Below are positions 6,358 to 6,765 of a stretch of DNA of 6,765 bases, one piece after another. The notes under the pieces are model-generated. The model was not told the DNA's origin and made no database searches. It saw only the letters and a program-made list of their open reading frames with translations. The translations under genes were made by a program, and so were the position numbers. Origin of the DNA: Acidobacteriota bacterium (lineage in GTDB: Bacteria > Acidobacteriota > Blastocatellia > Pyrinomonadales > Pyrinomonadaceae); assembly GCA_029777145.1 (NCBI GenBank), contig JAKOSS010000606.1:1-6765 (forward strand). The letters run 5' to 3'. The first letter of the stretch is position 1. Every line of letters begins with the position of its first letter.

Positions 6358-6386
6358 GTTCGCAGAGGAGTCCGGCAAGTTCGCAG
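6358..6386. repeat. GTTCGCAG direct repeats upstream of imuA
   Basis: Two identical octamers GTTCGCAG lie at 6358-6365 and 6379-6386, start to start 21 bp (two helical turns). A third near-copy, GTTCACAG, lies at 6335-6342 inside the dyad. They could be same-face binding half-sites or remnants of a dispersed CGCAGAG-type repeat. Confidence 0.4.
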
Positions 6387-6454
6387 CCGTGTTCTCCGAC
6401 AAGACCCCAAATCCAGCCATAAGGCCTAAGCGGTGATCAGCGGTTCTTTATGAC

Positions 6455-6566
6455 TTGCCGTTCGCTTCAGCGAACGGACCGCGTCAAGCACAAGCTCGTT
6501 GGCTTCAGCCAAATGTTGGGCTAAAGCCCTGTGATTATTGAGTCCATCCTGGTCCGTCAGCTAAAG
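6455..6566. repeat. Four-hairpin symmetric repeat element, truncated at the right
   Basis: Four palindromes occur in a row: CCGTTCGC-TTCA-GCGAACGG (6458-6477), TTGGC-TTCA-GCCAA (6499-6512), GGGC-TAAA-GCCC (6518-6529), and the left half GTCCGTCAGC-TAAA-G (6552-6566). The first two carry the loop in reverse orientation (TGAA on the minus strand) and the last two in forward orientation, so the element is an inverted arrangement. ACGGACC (6474-6480) mirrors GGTCCGT (6551-6557), tying the outer hairpins together. The right arm of the fourth hairpin is missing after the first G. The layout resembles composite REP elements (BIME-like) or a non-autonomous mobile element; no transposase gene is in the window. 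Confidence 0.75.
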
Positions 6567-6765
6567 AGGCTGTGTCAAAACCGGACCGGATTTCGTGACA
6601 TTTCGGCGATATTGTGGCTTGGATCAATTGCGGTATCCGTTTTTGGCATTTTCGCCGAACCCGTTGGTTTTTCGCGGCCGTAAGGGTTTTCGTTCGGGTC
6701 ACAGGGTTGGTTTTCGCGCGAATCAGGCGGTCTGCAGCGCTGTTCCGCCTGTTTTTCCGAACATC
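6566..6765. mobile_element. Possible end of an insertion sequence, running off the window
   Basis: GAGGCTGTGTCAAAA (6566-6580) closely resembles terminal inverted repeats of several insertion sequences (TTTTGACACAGCC/TTTTGAGACAGCC types, IS1182-like by memory). It begins exactly where the fourth hairpin of the preceding element is broken. The following 185 bp has no recognisable gene. The minus strand has a short frame (MFGKTGGTALQTA then stop at 6723-6725) that could be the tail of a gene starting beyond the edge, but this cannot be judged. The rest is T/G-rich on the plus strand, with a near-repeat of GTTGGTTTTTCGCG. The other end and a transposase would have to lie outside. Confidence 0.35.

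Noticed and set aside
6183..6410. 75-codon minus-strand frame overlapping the imuA start
   Set aside because: It reads through the 9-mer array and the CGCAAAG-type repeat, overlaps imuA out of frame and has no domain signal.
6193..6420. Classical LexA box upstream of imuA
   Set aside because: I looked for CTGT-N8-ACAG, GAAC-N4-GTTC and GTTC-N7-GTTC and saw no match; only non-canonical dyad and octamer candidates were kept.
6535..6765. Minus-strand frame open from the right edge for 77 codons
   Set aside because: It crosses the putative IS end and the hairpin element, is lysine/arginine-rich without pattern, and no start is visible.

Overview
The window looks like chromosomal DNA from a moderately GC-rich bacterium. 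It carries a complete damage-inducible mutagenesis cassette on the minus strand, read right to left: imuA (5554-6192), imuB (4311-5561), dnaE2/imuC (1087-4170). In characterised bacteria these three products form a translesion 'mutasome': ImuA is a RecA-like accessory protein, ImuB is a catalytically dead Y-family protein that docks on the beta clamp, and DnaE2 is the error-prone polymerase. The compact ImuB and the heavy load of short intergenic repeats resemble what I recall from Acidobacteriota (Blastocatellia/Pyrinomonadales-like genomes). That taxonomic call is inference only; no rRNA or marker gene is present.

Layout from the left. 1-145 holds one hairpin repeat and no supportable gene. 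146-601 (minus) is a small HExxH protein with a C-terminal EF-hand/dockerin-like calcium loop and a strong ribosome binding site. 641-1081 is almost pure repeat: four full copies plus a partial copy of a 69-bp unit, eight copies of a 7-bp unit, a hairpin repeat, and three copies of a related 7-mer ending just before the dnaE2 stop. 1087-4170 is dnaE2. The 140-bp gap between imuB and dnaE2 contains a perfect 21-bp inverted repeat and two inverted copies of the same 7-mer found downstream of dnaE2. imuB and imuA overlap by 8 bp.

Upstream of imuA (6193-6765) there is no gene. It holds a tandem 9-mer array abutting the imuA start, a 6-7-6 dyad and GTTCRCAG octamers that could be operator sites, and a symmetric four-hairpin repeat element. 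The fourth hairpin is broken at a sequence resembling an insertion-sequence end, which probably continues beyond the window.

The cassette itself is known biology. The less described material is the repeat architecture: a family of palindromes with variable stems and a constant T(A/G)AA loop, an apparent IS insertion into one of them, repeats placed directly against the start codons of imuA and dnaE2 (neither of which has a visible Shine-Dalgarno), an ImuB lacking the fingers region, and a DnaE2 whose PHP metal site has lost several ligands.
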